From contig NZ_PGUY01000027.1 in NCBI RefSeq assembly GCF_002863585.1, positions 57,436 to 121,435 of the forward strand: a DNA stretch of 64,000 nucleotides. Direction: 5' to 3'. The translations under genes were made by a program, and so were the position numbers. Every line of letters starts with the position of its first letter. Position 1 is the stretch's first letter. Shown here piece by piece: positions 40,337 to 49,860 of the stretch. The notes under the pieces are model-generated. The model was given only the letters and a program-made list of their open reading frames with translations. It ran no database searches and was not told the origin of the DNA. This DNA is from Peribacillus deserti. Its GTDB lineage: Bacteria > Bacillota > Bacilli > Bacillales > DSM-1321.

Positions 40337-42103
40337 TTAACTCTCCTTTTTCTTAGAATAGTCTCTCTTACGAGGCTGGATCAGTGAAACATCGATGTCC
40401 TCATAATATAGTTCAGGAGCAGAGCCGGCTCCGGTAAATTTAGCCATTGTTGTTTTCATGAATTCTTCATCATTACGCTCTGGGAAATCCGGTTTGTAAT
40501 GAGCTCCGCGGCTTTCATTACGGTTATAAGCACCAAGCGTAATAACGCGTGCAAGCTGAAGCATGTTCTGGAGCTGGCGCGTGAAGGAAGCACCTTGGTT
40601 GCTCCATCTTGCTGTATCGTTGATATTAATATTTTTATAACGCTCTAGTAATTCTTGGATTTTGGCATCAGTTTGAAGGAGCTTGTCATTATAACGAACT
40701 ACTGTCACGTTATCTGTCATCCATTCCCCAAGCTCTTTATGGATCACATAAGCATTCTCGGTTCCATTCATGGACATGATGCTGTTCCATTTTTCTTCCT
40801 CTTGTTTGACATGTCTGTCAAATACAGAAGATGAAATATCTTCAGACCTCTTATTCAGCCCGTTCACGTACTTAAGAGCATTAGGTCCCGCTACCATCCC
40901 GCCGTAAATAGCAGAAAGAAGGGAGTTTGCTCCCAGGCGGTTTGCGCCGTGCTGTGAATAATCACATTCACCAGCTGCAAACAATCCAGGTATGTTCGTC
41001 ATCTGATCATAATCAACCCAAAGGCCGCCCATGCTATAATGGACCGCTGGGAATATTTTCATTGGGACTTTCCTTGGATCTTCACCCATGAATTTTTCAT
41101 AGATTTCAATGATACCGCCAAGCTTGATATCAAGCTCTTTAGGGTCTTTATGGGAAAGGTCAAGATATACCATGTTTTCACCATTAACCCCTAGCTTTTG
41201 GTTCACACACACATCGAAAATTTCACGGGTTGCTATGTCACGCGGAACAAGGTTTCCGTATGCCGGGTACTTTTCTTCAAGGAAGTACCAAGGCTTACCG
41301 TCTTTGTACGTCCAGACACGTCCGCCTTCACCACGGGCAGATTCACTCATTAAACGCAGTTTATCATCGCCAGGCAGTGCAGTAGGATGAATTTGGATGA
41401 ATTCACCGTTTGCATAAACCGCACCCTGCTGATAAACGATAGAAGCAGCAGAACCGGTGTTTATAATGGAATTGGTTGATTTACCAAAGATAATCCCCGG
41501 TCCGCCGGATGCCATAATGACAGCATCAGCAGAAAATGACTTGATTTCCATAGTTTTAAGATCCTGCGCAGTGATTCCGCGGCAGACGCCTTCGTCATCA
41601 ATAACAGCACCAAGGAATTCCCAGCCTTCATACTTTGTAACAAGTCCAGCCACTTCATGGCGGCGCACCTGCTCGTCTAGAGCATAAAGCAGCTGCTGTC
41701 CAGTGGTAGCGCCTGCAAATGCAGTACGGTGATGCTGAGTACCTCCGAAACGACGGAAGTCAAGAAGACCTTCAGGAGTACGGTTGAACATTACACCCAT
41801 ACGGTCAAACATGTGGATAATCGATGGTGCCGCTTCACACATTGCTTTTACTGGGGGCTGATTGGCTAGGAAGTCGCCGCCGTAGATAGTATCATCAAAA
41901 TGGATATAAGGAGAGTCCCCTTCCCCCTTTGTGTTAACTGCTCCGTTTATGCCGCCCTGGGCACAAACTGAATGGGATCGTTTTACAGGAACTACTGAAA
42001 AAAGCTCTACTTTATGTCCTTGTTCAGCAATTTTTATAGTCGCCATTAAGCCAGCCAAACCGCCGCCGACTACAATGATTTTGCCATTGCTCAAGTCTGT
42101 CAC
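40337..42103 (-). CDS. sdhA: Succinate dehydrogenase flavoprotein subunit
   Basis: SdhA oxidises succinate to fumarate with covalently bound FAD. The 588-residue protein has the FAD-binding VVGGGLAGLMATIKIAE, the flavinylation histidine in RSHSVCAQGGINGA, and the active-site segment SESARGEGGRVW. It has the B-type (Bacillus/fumarate reductase-like) architecture that pairs with a single diheme anchor. Confidence 0.98.
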   Translation of the reverse strand: MTDLSNGKIIVVGGGLAGLMATIKIAEQGHKVELFSVVPVKRSHSVCAQGGINGAVNTKGEGDSPYIHFDDTIYGGDFLANQPPVKAMCEAAPSIIHMFDRMGVMFNRTPEGLLDFRRFGGTQHHRTAFAGATTGQQLLYALDEQVRRHEVAGLVTKYEGWEFLGAVIDDEGVCRGITAQDLKTMEIKSFSADAVIMASGGPGIIFGKSTNSIINTGSAASIVYQQGAVYANGEFIQIHPTALPGDDKLRLMSESARGEGGRVWTYKDGKPWYFLEEKYPAYGNLVPRDIATREIFDVCVNQKLGVNGENMVYLDLSHKDPKELDIKLGGIIEIYEKFMGEDPRKVPMKIFPAVHYSMGGLWVDYDQMTNIPGLFAAGECDYSQHGANRLGANSLLSAIYGGMVAGPNALKYVNGLNKRSEDISSSVFDRHVKQEEEKWNSIMSMNGTENAYVIHKELGEWMTDNVTVVRYNDKLLQTDAKIQELLERYKNININDTARWSNQGASFTRQLQNMLQLARVITLGAYNRNESRGAHYKPDFPERNDEEFMKTTMAKFTGAGSAPELYYEDIDVSLIQPRKRDYSKKKES

Positions 42104-42167
42104 TCCTTTTCGATATCAAAGCGTTTATGCTTTGAAAAACCTTGCATCGTATAAGTCTATAACTCTA

Positions 42168-42776
42168 TTAAATGAAAGCGAAAATTGTACTGATTCCAAC
42201 ATAAGAAAGTGCTACAAAAATAACCATAGTTACATAGGTTGTGATTCTTTGAGCACGCGGAGATATGGTTAGACCCCATGTTACCAAGAATGACCATAAG
42301 CCATTTGCAAAGTGGAATGTTGTAGAAATAATACCAACTATATAGAAAGCAATCATGAATGGATTATCCAGAATGTTTGTCATCATTTCATAGTTGACTT
42401 CTACCCCTCTAGCTGCTGCAAGCCGCGTTTCCCAGATATGCCATACAACAAAAATCAATGTAATGATTCCAGTCAAGCGCTGGAACATGAACATCCAGTT
42501 ACGGAAGTAGCTGTATCTGCCTACATTGTTTTTAGCTGTAAAGGCTATATAAATTCCATAAATTGCATGATAAGCTAAAGGAAGAAAAATAATGAAGGTC
42601 TCTAAAAAGATCCTGAAAGGGAGCCCTCCCATAAAATTTGCCGCTTTGTTAAATGATTCAACACCGTTTGTAGCATAATGGTTTACGATCAAGTGCTGAA
42701 TAATAAATATTCCAAGCGGAATTACCCCCAGTAACGAATGCAGCCTTCGATTGGCAAACTCCCGATTTCCTGCCAT
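42168..42776 (-). CDS. sdhC: Succinate dehydrogenase cytochrome b558 anchor subunit
   Basis: SdhC is the five-helix diheme membrane anchor that passes electrons to menaquinone. The 202-residue protein has histidines in RRLHSLLG, FIIQHLIVNHYA, LAYHAIYG, VVWHIWETR and TTFHFANGLWS, several of which would ligate the two hemes. The frame is open from 42818, but AAGGGGG upstream and the family N terminus (MAGNREFANRRLHSLLG) favour ATG 42776. First gene of sdhCAB. Confidence 0.96.
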   Translation of the reverse strand: MAGNREFANRRLHSLLGVIPLGIFIIQHLIVNHYATNGVESFNKAANFMGGLPFRIFLETFIIFLPLAYHAIYGIYIAFTAKNNVGRYSYFRNWMFMFQRLTGIITLIFVVWHIWETRLAAARGVEVNYEMMTNILDNPFMIAFYIVGIISTTFHFANGLWSFLVTWGLTISPRAQRITTYVTMVIFVALSYVGISTIFAFI

Positions 42777-42900
42777 AAACTTGTTATACCCCCTTGAGAT
42801 TTGGCTGTTCCTGCACAAAAGTGAAATTTATCCTTGTTCAAAGGATATTCGCTACAAAACTACAAAAAAAACTATTTTGTAACATTTAATTAACATGTTC

Positions 42901-42929
42901 ATTTTACTCCTCCCAAGATTTAGCGTCAA
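42901..42929 (-). promoter_or_regulatory. Sigma-A promoter of sdhCAB
   Basis: TTGACG (42924-42929), 17-nt spacer and TAAAAT (42901-42906) on the minus strand, leaving an untranslated leader of roughly 115 nt before sdhC. Confidence 0.7.
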
Positions 42930-43116
42930 GAAAACGGATACACAAAATATTTGTCAAATATAAAAATTTTTATAAAAATTTCAAACTTTTAATCATATTC
43001 TCATAATCTTAGGTATTATTTTGACATAATTAATAATTTATAAGATTACATACATTTAGGGCTGTTTGCAGCCAAATAAAATTGTTATTATAGATTTAAA
43101 GAAAGAGGGGAGAACG

Positions 43117-43626
43117 TTGGGTAAAGAAGTCATGAATGAAACATCCGTAGAAACAGCCTCAGATCAAGACCTGAATGAACAGCCGCTCGAAGAAAAGGAG
43201 AGCCTGCCCCCTGAGAGCAAGCAGGTTCCTGTTTTTGGCTATGACCTAATCCGTGAATATCTTATGAGTGAAATCCTCGGCCAAGATGCACCGCAGCTCC
43301 TTTATTGGGGAGGGAAACAGCTAGCAAGAAAATTTCCTTTGAATACCGTTGAAGACATTTGCGGATTTTTTCATAGCGCCGGCTGGGGAGCCCTAAGCCA
43401 GAAGAAGCTATCAAAAGATGAATCCATATTTGAATTATCTGGTGATTCAGTAGCAAGACGGCTCTCTATAAATGATAAATGCCATTTTCAGCTGGAAGCA
43501 GGTTTCCTGGCCCAGCAGTTTGAACTCCAGAAAAGAGTATCCTCCGAGGCGATAGAAGAAATAAAAAAGCGAAACCGAAAAGTGACCTTTATTGTTAAGT
43601 GGGATCCTAAGGATTCGGTTTTTTAA
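43117..43626 (+). CDS. yslB: YslB family protein (DUF2507)
   Basis: This plus-strand gene encodes a small soluble protein with the DUF2507/YslB domain (VFGYDLIREYLMSEILGQDAPQLLYWGGKQLARKFP), related to V4R heme/ligand-binding folds; the function is unknown. The frame is open from 43066, but AAAGAGGGG 6 nt ahead of TTG 43117 marks the likely start, giving 169 residues. A neighbour of sdhC and lysC in B. subtilis, as here. Confidence 0.88.
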   Translation: MGKEVMNETSVETASDQDLNEQPLEEKESLPPESKQVPVFGYDLIREYLMSEILGQDAPQLLYWGGKQLARKFPLNTVEDICGFFHSAGWGALSQKKLSKDESIFELSGDSVARRLSINDKCHFQLEAGFLAQQFELQKRVSSEAIEEIKKRNRKVTFIVKWDPKDSVF

Positions 43627-43659
43627 AAAGGTATGAACCGCACCGATATTTAACGGCAA

Positions 43660-43725
43660 GCAGTCCCGGTCCGCCCGCGAAAAAGCAGATGACTTTTGCT
43701 GCAATCAACAGATATATGTAACAAA
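43660..43725. repeat. Eroded copy of the dispersed GC-rich repeat
   Basis: GCAAGCAGTCCCGGTCCGCC, then GCGAAAAAGCAGAT and CTGCAATCAACAGATATATG, resemble the 3' part of the 118-bp elements (CCGCGGAAAGCGAG ... TGAAATCAACAGCC). Ends are not clear. Confidence 0.4.
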
Positions 43726-43768
43726 CAAAAAAGCCAGCAGCCGGACTATGACCGACTGCTGGTTTTGT
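43724..43768 (-). terminator. Terminator after lysC
   Basis: CCAGCAGTCGG pairs with CCGGCTGCTGG around a 7-nt loop, followed by CTTTTTTG on the minus strand. Confidence 0.92.
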
Positions 43769-43776
43769 TTACGGCA

Positions 43777-45000
43777 TTATTTTTGCTCAATGGCAAAAGC
43801 ATCTGACAAATTAAAGGCTTCATGCAGGGCTCCTACCGCTTCAAGCATTTTATCCTGAGCAACAACAGTAGATACTTTGATTTCAGAAGTGCTTACCATT
43901 TTTATAGAAATTCCTTTTTGCGATAACACCTCGAACATTTCGGCCGCTACCCCTGGATTTGAAACCATTCCCGAACCAACGATCGATACCTTCGCCAGAT
44001 TGCTTTCTGTTTCGATCGTTTCATACTGGATGGATTCTTTATGGCTGTTCAATACTTCCAGTGCTTCTTTAACATCTCCTGTTTTTACAGAAAATGAAAG
44101 ACTCGTTTCATGTTCTGCCGTCATGCTTTGAATAATGATGTCTACGTTCACATGGCTTTCCGCTAAGGCTGTAAAGATGGAAGAAATACCTTTCTTAAGG
44201 CCAAATATAGATATTCTAGTGATGCTGTCTTCAAACGCAATTCCTCTGACAATCAAGTTTTGTTCCATAGATACTTCCTCCTCGATGATGGTTCCCGATA
44301 CTCGATCCATGCTTGAACGCACTTCAAGCGGCATTTGATAATTCTTGGCAAACTCCACTGCCCTTGGATGAAGAACGCCGGCGCCAAGGTTTGCTAATTC
44401 CAGCATTTCATCATATGAAACAGAATTCAGCTTTCTTGCTCCTTCCACATATCTCGGATCTGTTGTATAAACACCGGTTACATCCGTATAAATATCACAT
44501 TTCTCAGCATTCAAAGCTGCAGCAAGTGCTACGGCTGTTGTATCTGAGCCTCCCCTGCCAAGGGTTGTAATTTCTGGTCCTGATATTCCCTGAAATCCAG
44601 CCACTACCACAATTTTCCCTAAAGAGAGGGCTGTTTCAATCCGGTCAGTATCTATATCCGTAATTCTCGCGTTACCGTGAACAGACTCTGTATGTACACC
44701 GGCCTGCCAGCCTGTCAACGATATGGTTTCAAAACCTCTTTCATTCAGCTCCATTGAGAGAAGGGAAATGGTGATTTGTTCTCCTGTTGTCAGCAGCATA
44801 TCCATCTCTCTTTTATTCGGAAAAGGAGAGATTTCTCTTGCCATTTCAACTAGCTTGTCAGTGGTTTTGCCCATGGCAGAAACAACGACTACGACCTCAT
44901 TTCCCCGATTCACTTCTTCAAGAACACGATCCGCTACATTTTTAATTTTCTCTACACTGCCTACTGAAGTTCCTCCAAATTTCTGTACGATTCTTCCCAA
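43777..45000 (-). CDS. lysC: Aspartokinase II (lysine-sensitive)
   Basis: LysC phosphorylates aspartate, the first step to lysine, diaminopimelate, methionine and threonine. The protein has the kinase motif [31 protein letters not shown], and two C-terminal ACT domains for lysine feedback. The frame stays open to 45084 into the riboswitch terminator, but GGGAGG 7 nt upstream of TTG 45000 and the family N terminus (G-R-I-V-Q-K-F-G) fix the start there, giving 407 residues. As in B. subtilis, an internal start for a separate beta subunit is possible. Confidence 0.96.
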   Translation of the reverse strand: MGRIVQKFGGTSVGSVEKIKNVADRVLEEVNRGNEVVVVVSAMGKTTDKLVEMAREISPFPNKREMDMLLTTGEQITISLLSMELNERGFETISLTGWQAGVHTESVHGNARITDIDTDRIETALSLGKIVVVAGFQGISGPEITTLGRGGSDTTAVALAAALNAEKCDIYTDVTGVYTTDPRYVEGARKLNSVSYDEMLELANLGAGVLHPRAVEFAKNYQMPLEVRSSMDRVSGTIIEEEVSMEQNLIVRGIAFEDSITRISIFGLKKGISSIFTALAESHVNVDIIIQSMTAEHETSLSFSVKTGDVKEALEVLNSHKESIQYETIETESNLAKVSIVGSGMVSNPGVAAEMFEVLSQKGISIKMVSTSEIKVSTVVAQDKMLEAVGALHEAFNLSDAFAIEQK

Positions 45001-45052
45001 TTTTCCTGCCTCCCTGTTGTGGTTCCATCTGACTGTGCCTTCTTTTGTTAAG

Positions 45053-45300
45053 AACATACAAAAAGGCAATGAGAATGATCTCATTGCCTGTGAAGGACGT
45101 ACTAAAAAAATAATACGTTAACACAGTGAGATAGCTCTCCAAGAATAAGATCTTGACAATCCTGCACTTATTCAATGCAGAACCAGCGTAACAGGTTGTG
45201 AGCCCTGTTTCGCTTCGGCGACTTCCCCTTTCCGGACTTTTCCATGAAGCTCAAACTTCTCCAAGTCCTTACTAATGAAACTCGCACCTCTATCATCACT
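45053..45300 (-). promoter_or_regulatory. Lysine riboswitch (L-box) with terminator upstream of lysC
   Basis: The minus strand shows the L-box landmarks in order: ATAGAGGTGCGAG, TTAGTAAGGA, GGAAAAGTCCGGAAAGGGGA, GTCGCCGAAGC, TGCATTGAATAAGTGCAGG and TTGGAGAGCTATCTC, closing the P1 stem. A terminator (GGCAATGAGA-TCA-TTCTCATTGCC, then TTTTTG) follows at about 45058-45090. Lysine binding should end transcription before lysC. Confidence 0.95.
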
Positions 45301-45333
45301 TTAACATTGTAAAGTAATTTGAATTTATTGATG

Positions 45334-45362
45334 ATTATAACATAGCCTGTTCAATCCAACAA
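45334..45362 (-). promoter_or_regulatory. Probable lysC promoter
   Basis: TTGTTG (45357-45362), 17-nt spacer and TATAAT (45334-45339) on the minus strand, about 35 nt before the L-box starts. It abuts the uvrC stop. The -35 is weak. Confidence 0.5.
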
Positions 45363-45364
45363 TA

Positions 45365-47137
45365 CTACTCTTTTAATTTGTTAAAGAATTCTTCAGCCAC
45401 ATTTTTGGGAAGTCCGATTTTAATGAACTCTTCCAGTGGAGCCTCTTTCATTTTTTTCACGGAACCGAAATGTTTAAGCAGCAATTTCTTTCTCTTTTCC
45501 CCAATCCCCTGAATGTCATCAAGAATAGATTGGAAAACGTTCTTGCCTCTAAGCTGTCTATGAAAAGTAATGGCGAATCGGTGCACTTCATCCTGGATGC
45601 GCTGCAGCAGATAAAACTCCTGACTGTTTCTTTCCAGCGGCACTACCTCTAATGGATTGCCGATCATTAACTGCGAGGTTCTGTGTTTTTCATCCTTCAC
45701 AAGCCCTGCCAGCGGAATCTCCAGGCCAAGCTCATTTTCAAGGACATCCCGTACACCTTCCACATGACCTTTTCCTCCATCTATAATAATTAAATCCGGT
45801 AGCGGCAGCTGTTCTTTAAGAACCCTGCTGTATCTCCGCCTGACGACTTCACGCATGGACTCATAATCATCCGGCCCTTTAACTGTTTTAATCTTATATT
45901 TCCTATATTCCTTTTTTTCCGCCTTGCCGTCTATAAAAACAACCAAAGCAGACACCGGATTCGTTCCCTGGATATTGGAATTATCAAAAGCTTCAATGCG
46001 GTGGGGTGTGAAGATGCCTAATTGATTACCCAGATTTTCAACTGCCTTAATTGTTCTTTCTTCATCCTTTTCAACTAGTGCAAATTTTTCAGAAAGAGCA
46101 ATCTTTGCATTCTTGTTTGCCAGCTTTAACAAATCTTTTTTTGGACCGCGTTTAGGCTGAAGTACCTTCACTTCCAGCAGCCCTTCAGCCATTTCAGCAT
46201 TCACTGAATCTGGCAGGAGAATTTCCTTCGGTTTGAAGTGATTAACCTTCGAGTAAAATTGGCCGAGATATGTCAGGAATTCCTCATCCGGTTCATTATA
46301 GAGAGGGAACATGGATACCTCGCGCTCGATCAGTTTACCCTGTCTCACAAAAAACACCTGCACACACATCCAGCCCTTATCATAAGCATACCCAAAAATG
46401 TCTCTGTCCGTAAAATCGGTCAGCGTCATTTTTTGCTTTTCCATCGTGGTTTCGATATGTGAAATTTTATCTCTGTACTCTTTGGCTCTCTCATAATCCA
46501 GCTCTTCGGCGGCAGCCATCATCTTTTCGGTAAGATCCTTCTTGATTTCCTTATAGCCGCCGTTTAGAAATCGGGTAATTTCTTCGGTGATATTTTTATA
46601 CTCTTCTTCATTAATGTCATTGACACAAGGTGCAAGGCATTGTCCAAGATGATAGTATAAGCAGACACGGTCAGGAAGAGTGGTGCATTTTCTCAGCGGG
46701 TAAAGTCTGTCAAGCAGCTTTTTTGTTTCGTTCGCTGCAAACACGTTTGGATAGGGTCCAAAATATTTCCCTTTATCCTTCTTGACATTCCTGGTCGTAA
46801 TCAGCCTCGGATGGCGTTCGGCTGTCAGCTTGATAAAAGGATAGCTCTTGTCATCCTTCAGCATGACATTATATTTGGGATCCCATTTTTTTATGAGATT
46901 CAGCTCCAGGATCAGTGCTTCCATATCTGAAGAGGTGACGATATACTCAAAGTCTTCTATTTCCTGGACCAGCCGGAAAGTTTTTCCGTCATGGGAGCCA
47001 GTGAAGTAGGATCTGACTCGGTTTTTTAACACCTTTGCTTTTCCTACATAAATAATCGTCCCCTGTCTGTCCTTCATCAGATAACACCCGGGCTGATCTG
47101 GAAGCAAAGCGAGCTTATGCTGAATAGTCTGGTTCAC
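45365..47137 (-). CDS. uvrC: Excinuclease ABC subunit C
   Basis: UvrC makes both incisions around DNA lesions in nucleotide excision repair. The 590-residue protein has an N-terminal GIY-YIG nuclease domain ([18 protein letters not shown], residues about 14-90), a UvrB-binding UVR motif near 205-235, an RNase H-like C-terminal nuclease ([25 protein letters not shown]) and a terminal helix-hairpin-helix ([20 protein letters not shown]). It has no LexA box that I can see upstream. Confidence 0.97.
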   Translation of the reverse strand: MNQTIQHKLALLPDQPGCYLMKDRQGTIIYVGKAKVLKNRVRSYFTGSHDGKTFRLVQEIEDFEYIVTSSDMEALILELNLIKKWDPKYNVMLKDDKSYPFIKLTAERHPRLITTRNVKKDKGKYFGPYPNVFAANETKKLLDRLYPLRKCTTLPDRVCLYYHLGQCLAPCVNDINEEEYKNITEEITRFLNGGYKEIKKDLTEKMMAAAEELDYERAKEYRDKISHIETTMEKQKMTLTDFTDRDIFGYAYDKGWMCVQVFFVRQGKLIEREVSMFPLYNEPDEEFLTYLGQFYSKVNHFKPKEILLPDSVNAEMAEGLLEVKVLQPKRGPKKDLLKLANKNAKIALSEKFALVEKDEERTIKAVENLGNQLGIFTPHRIEAFDNSNIQGTNPVSALVVFIDGKAEKKEYRKYKIKTVKGPDDYESMREVVRRRYSRVLKEQLPLPDLIIIDGGKGHVEGVRDVLENELGLEIPLAGLVKDEKHRTSQLMIGNPLEVVPLERNSQEFYLLQRIQDEVHRFAITFHRQLRGKNVFQSILDDIQGIGEKRKKLLLKHFGSVKKMKEAPLEEFIKIGLPKNVAEEFFNKLKE

Positions 47138-47177
47138 TAATTTTCACCTCAATTCTGTTTGAAATTCTTTATAAAAT

Positions 47178-47204
47178 ATGAAAACCCGCCCTAGGCGGGA
47201 TTTT
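47178..47204 (-). terminator. Short GC hairpin upstream of uvrC
   Basis: CCCGCC-TAG-GGCGGG followed by TTTTCATATTTT on the minus strand. It sits between the trxA terminator and the uvrC start, so it may be a second terminator or a leader hairpin. Confidence 0.5.
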
Positions 47205-47246
47205 GTCGTTAAATAGAATATAAGTTCTATATATACAGTATAAAAA

Positions 47247-47308
47247 AAATCCCCTCTCCAGGCAACTGGCTAGTATTACTAACCTGTTCCCCGAAGAAGG
47301 GATATTGT
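47247..47308 (-). terminator. Terminator after trxA
   Basis: ATCCCTTCT pairs with AGAGGGGAT; the inside has further pairing (CTAGTATTACTAA). TTTTTTTTATA follows on the minus strand, about 20 nt after the trxA stop. Confidence 0.8.
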
Positions 47309-47324
47309 AAAACAAATGCTGTCA

Positions 47325-47639
47325 TTAAGCGTGCTTATTAATAAGCTCGGCCAAAGCTTCTTTAGGCTGGAAACCTACAACTTTGTCTACAGCCTCACCA
47401 TCTTTAAATAAAATTAAAGTCGGGATACTCATGACGCCGAATTTACCAGCTGTTTCCTGGTTATCATCTACATCCAATTTTACGACCTTTACTTTGTCGC
47501 CTAATTCAGCGTCCAATTCTTCTAAAACTGGTGCTATCATCTTACAAGGTCCACACCAAGGTGCCCAGAAATCAGCTAATACTAAACCTTCGCCCGTTTC
47601 AGCTGAAAAGTTTTGATCAGTTGCATGTGTAATTGCCAT
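47325..47639 (-). CDS. trxA: Thioredoxin
   Basis: TrxA reduces cytosolic disulfides and feeds ribonucleotide reductase and peroxiredoxins. The 104-residue protein has the active site WAPWCGPCKM with C29 and C32, the cis-proline in MSIPTLILF, and normal length. An AGGAGG ribosome site lies 6 nt upstream. It is a single-gene unit; a -10 TATACT lies at 47681-47686 on the minus strand without a clear -35. Confidence 0.98.
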   Translation of the reverse strand: MAITHATDQNFSAETGEGLVLADFWAPWCGPCKMIAPVLEELDAELGDKVKVVKLDVDDNQETAGKFGVMSIPTLILFKDGEAVDKVVGFQPKEALAELINKHA

Positions 47640-47971
47640 GTCAAATCCTCCTAAAAAATTACTATTGATTCACTGCACACAGTATAGCATTAAATTAAAT
47701 ACATGCGTTAATCATTTGCCTCACAAGTAATTTACCCACAGATAATAAATAATATTCCACCCACAGCAGTATGGGGACTGTCCCCCTTTTCCCGAAATAA
47801 AACCCTGATTTAACGGGAATGATAGGCAGGTCATTTATTTCCCGAGCTTCTTTTCCAGCGCTCTGCAAGCCTGTACTATTTTTTTTTGCATATTGCGATA
47901 GTTTTCGCCAATGGAATTTGTATTCCTGTGTCGTCTATACAGTTTTATGGCTACCTAAATACAAATGAAAA
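47640..47971. other. trxA upstream region
   Basis: About 330 nt. It holds the probable trxA -10 (47681-47686) and a small palindrome GGGGACTGTCCCC at about 47774-47786. No gene recognised. Confidence 0.4.
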
Positions 47972-47997
47972 ACGGCCGGTTTGCGTCCGGCCGTCAT
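47966..47997 (-). terminator. Terminator of the lcfA-etfA operon
   Basis: Perfect 8-bp stem ACGGCCGG / CCGGCCGT with 7-nt loop, followed by TTTTCATTTG on the minus strand, 15 nt after the etfA stop. Confidence 0.9.
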
Positions 47998-48010
47998 TCC
48001 ATGTACTTTA

Positions 48011-48991
48011 TTAGTTAGCACTAACCTTCAGCTTCTTGAACTCTTCTGTCAGTAAAGGGAGTACTTCAAATAAATCGCCGACAATTCCATAATCCGCTAC
48101 CTTAAAGATATTTGCCTCAGGGTCTTTATTAATGGCTACGATTACTTTGGAGTTCGACATTCCAGCTAAATGCTGAATGGCACCGGAAATACCGCATGCG
48201 ATATAAAGATCAGGTGTTACAACCTTGCCAGTCTGCCCAATCTGCAGGGAATAATCGCAGTAATCAGCGTCACATGCACCCCGGGATGCACCCACTGCAC
48301 CCCCTAGTACTTCGGCCAGTTCCTTAAGCGGCGCAAAGCCTTCTTCGCTTTTAACACCCCGGCCTCCAGCGATAATTACTTTAGCCTCGGATAAATCAAC
48401 ACCTTCACTCGCTTTGCGGACAACATCCTTTATGATCGTACGCAGGTTTTTAATCTCTACGGAAAGGGAAGAGGTTTCCCCAGTGCGCCCGCTGTCTTGC
48501 TGTAAGGATTCTATGTTATTAGGCCGGATGGTAATAAAAACAAGACCTTCTGTAATAATCTTCTTCTCAAATGCTTTACCAGAATAAATCGGGCGGGTAA
48601 ATACGAGGTTTCCGCCAGCTTCCTCTAAGGAAGTTACGTCAGAGATCAGCCCTGAATTCAATTTACCTGCGATTCTGGGGGCGAGATCCTTGCCAAGTGC
48701 AGTATGTCCCATTACAATTCCTTCAGGGCTTTCTGATTCAATCACTGCAAGGAGTGCCTGAGAAAATCCATCAGACGTATATTGTCCAAGATCGTCATGC
48801 TCCACAGTCACCGCACGGTCAGCACCATATCGAATTAAAGCCTCAGCCAAACCGCTTACTTCTTTGCCAGCTACTACTCCAACTACTTCTCCGCCTTCTG
48901 AAATGGTTTTTGCAGCAGCAATTGCCTCAAAAGAAACATTACGTAATGATCCGTCACGAACTTCTCCTAAAACGAGAACCTTTCTAGCCAT
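48011..48991 (-). CDS. etfA: Electron transfer flavoprotein alpha subunit
   Basis: EtfA binds FAD and, with EtfB, takes electrons from acyl-CoA dehydrogenases. The 326-residue protein has the C-terminal FAD-binding signature GRGVKSEEGFAPLKELAEVLGGAVGASR and LYIACGISGAIQHLAGMS near 245-285. Last gene of lcfA-fadR-fadB-etfB-etfA, ending in a strong terminator. Confidence 0.98.
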   Translation of the reverse strand: MARKVLVLGEVRDGSLRNVSFEAIAAAKTISEGGEVVGVVAGKEVSGLAEALIRYGADRAVTVEHDDLGQYTSDGFSQALLAVIESESPEGIVMGHTALGKDLAPRIAGKLNSGLISDVTSLEEAGGNLVFTRPIYSGKAFEKKIITEGLVFITIRPNNIESLQQDSGRTGETSSLSVEIKNLRTIIKDVVRKASEGVDLSEAKVIIAGGRGVKSEEGFAPLKELAEVLGGAVGASRGACDADYCDYSLQIGQTGKVVTPDLYIACGISGAIQHLAGMSNSKVIVAINKDPEANIFKVADYGIVGDLFEVLPLLTEEFKKLKVSAN

Positions 48992-49028
48992 TTATATGAC
49001 CTCCTGAACTTGATTTATATGCTGTCGA

Positions 49029-49802
49029 TTAAATTACCTTTGCCTCTGAACGCAGCAAGCCCGTTAATTCTTTTACCTGATCTGCCAGATCTCCTTGAAG
49101 CACTTTGCCTGCTTCTTTCTTAGGAGGAAGGAATATCTCAATGGTTTTCGTTTTTGCTTCAACATCATCTTCTTCCAGATCCAAGTCATCCAGTTCAATC
49201 TCATCCAGCGGCTTTTTCTTAGCCTTCATGATACCTGGGAGAGAAGGATATCTAGGTTCATTCAGCCCCTGCTGTGCAGTAACCAGCAGCGGCAGCTGAG
49301 TTTCGATCGTTTCTGAATCCCCTTCAACATCCCGGATAACGCTTACATTTTGTCCTTCAATCGTTAACTTAGTGATGGTTGTGATGTATGGGATATCCAG
49401 CAGTTCAGCCACTCGGGGTCCTACCTGTCCTGACCCTCCATCAATGGCCACATTTCCGCCGATGATTAAATCAGCATCCTTATCCTTTAAGTATTCAGAA
49501 AGGACCTTAGCGGTTGTATACTGGTCACCGTTTTCTACATCATCTTCAATATTTATCAATACGGCTTTATCCGCACCCATTGCAAGGGCAGTTCTTAACT
49601 GTTTTTCTGCTTCTTCATTTCCTACAGTTACAACGGTTACTTCACCGCCATGTGCATCTCTGACCTGAATAGCTTCTTCCACAGCATATTCATCATAAGG
49701 ATTGATGATAAATTCGGCACCATCTTCATTGATTTTGCCATTTGATAATGTTATTTTTTCTTCTGTATCAAATGTTCTTTTTAATAAAACATAAATATTC
49801 AT
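49029..49802 (-). CDS. etfB: Electron transfer flavoprotein beta subunit
   Basis: EtfB binds AMP and forms the heterodimer with EtfA that carries beta-oxidation electrons to the quinone pool. The 257-residue protein starts MNIYVLLKRTFDTEEKI and has the family signature near 190-210 (LPLLVTAQQGLNEPRYPSLPGIMKAKKKP). It lies 37 nt upstream of etfA. Confidence 0.98.
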   Translation of the reverse strand: MNIYVLLKRTFDTEEKITLSNGKINEDGAEFIINPYDEYAVEEAIQVRDAHGGEVTVVTVGNEEAEKQLRTALAMGADKAVLINIEDDVENGDQYTTAKVLSEYLKDKDADLIIGGNVAIDGGSGQVGPRVAELLDIPYITTITKLTIEGQNVSVIRDVEGDSETIETQLPLLVTAQQGLNEPRYPSLPGIMKAKKKPLDEIELDDLDLEEDDVEAKTKTIEIFLPPKKEAGKVLQGDLADQVKELTGLLRSEAKVI

Positions 49803-49860
49803 GATTTTCCCTCCATTTGTGCATTATTTAAAAGATTAAGAATTTTTGTTAGAAAAAAAT

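Noticed and set aside
43021..43060. Promoter TTGACA before yslB
   Set aside because: A good -35 at about 43020-43025 is present, but no -10 at 16-18 nt spacing; left unannotated.
47774..47786. GGGGACTGTCCCC palindrome as an operator
   Set aside because: Short, GC-rich, not placed against a promoter, and not matched to any known operator.
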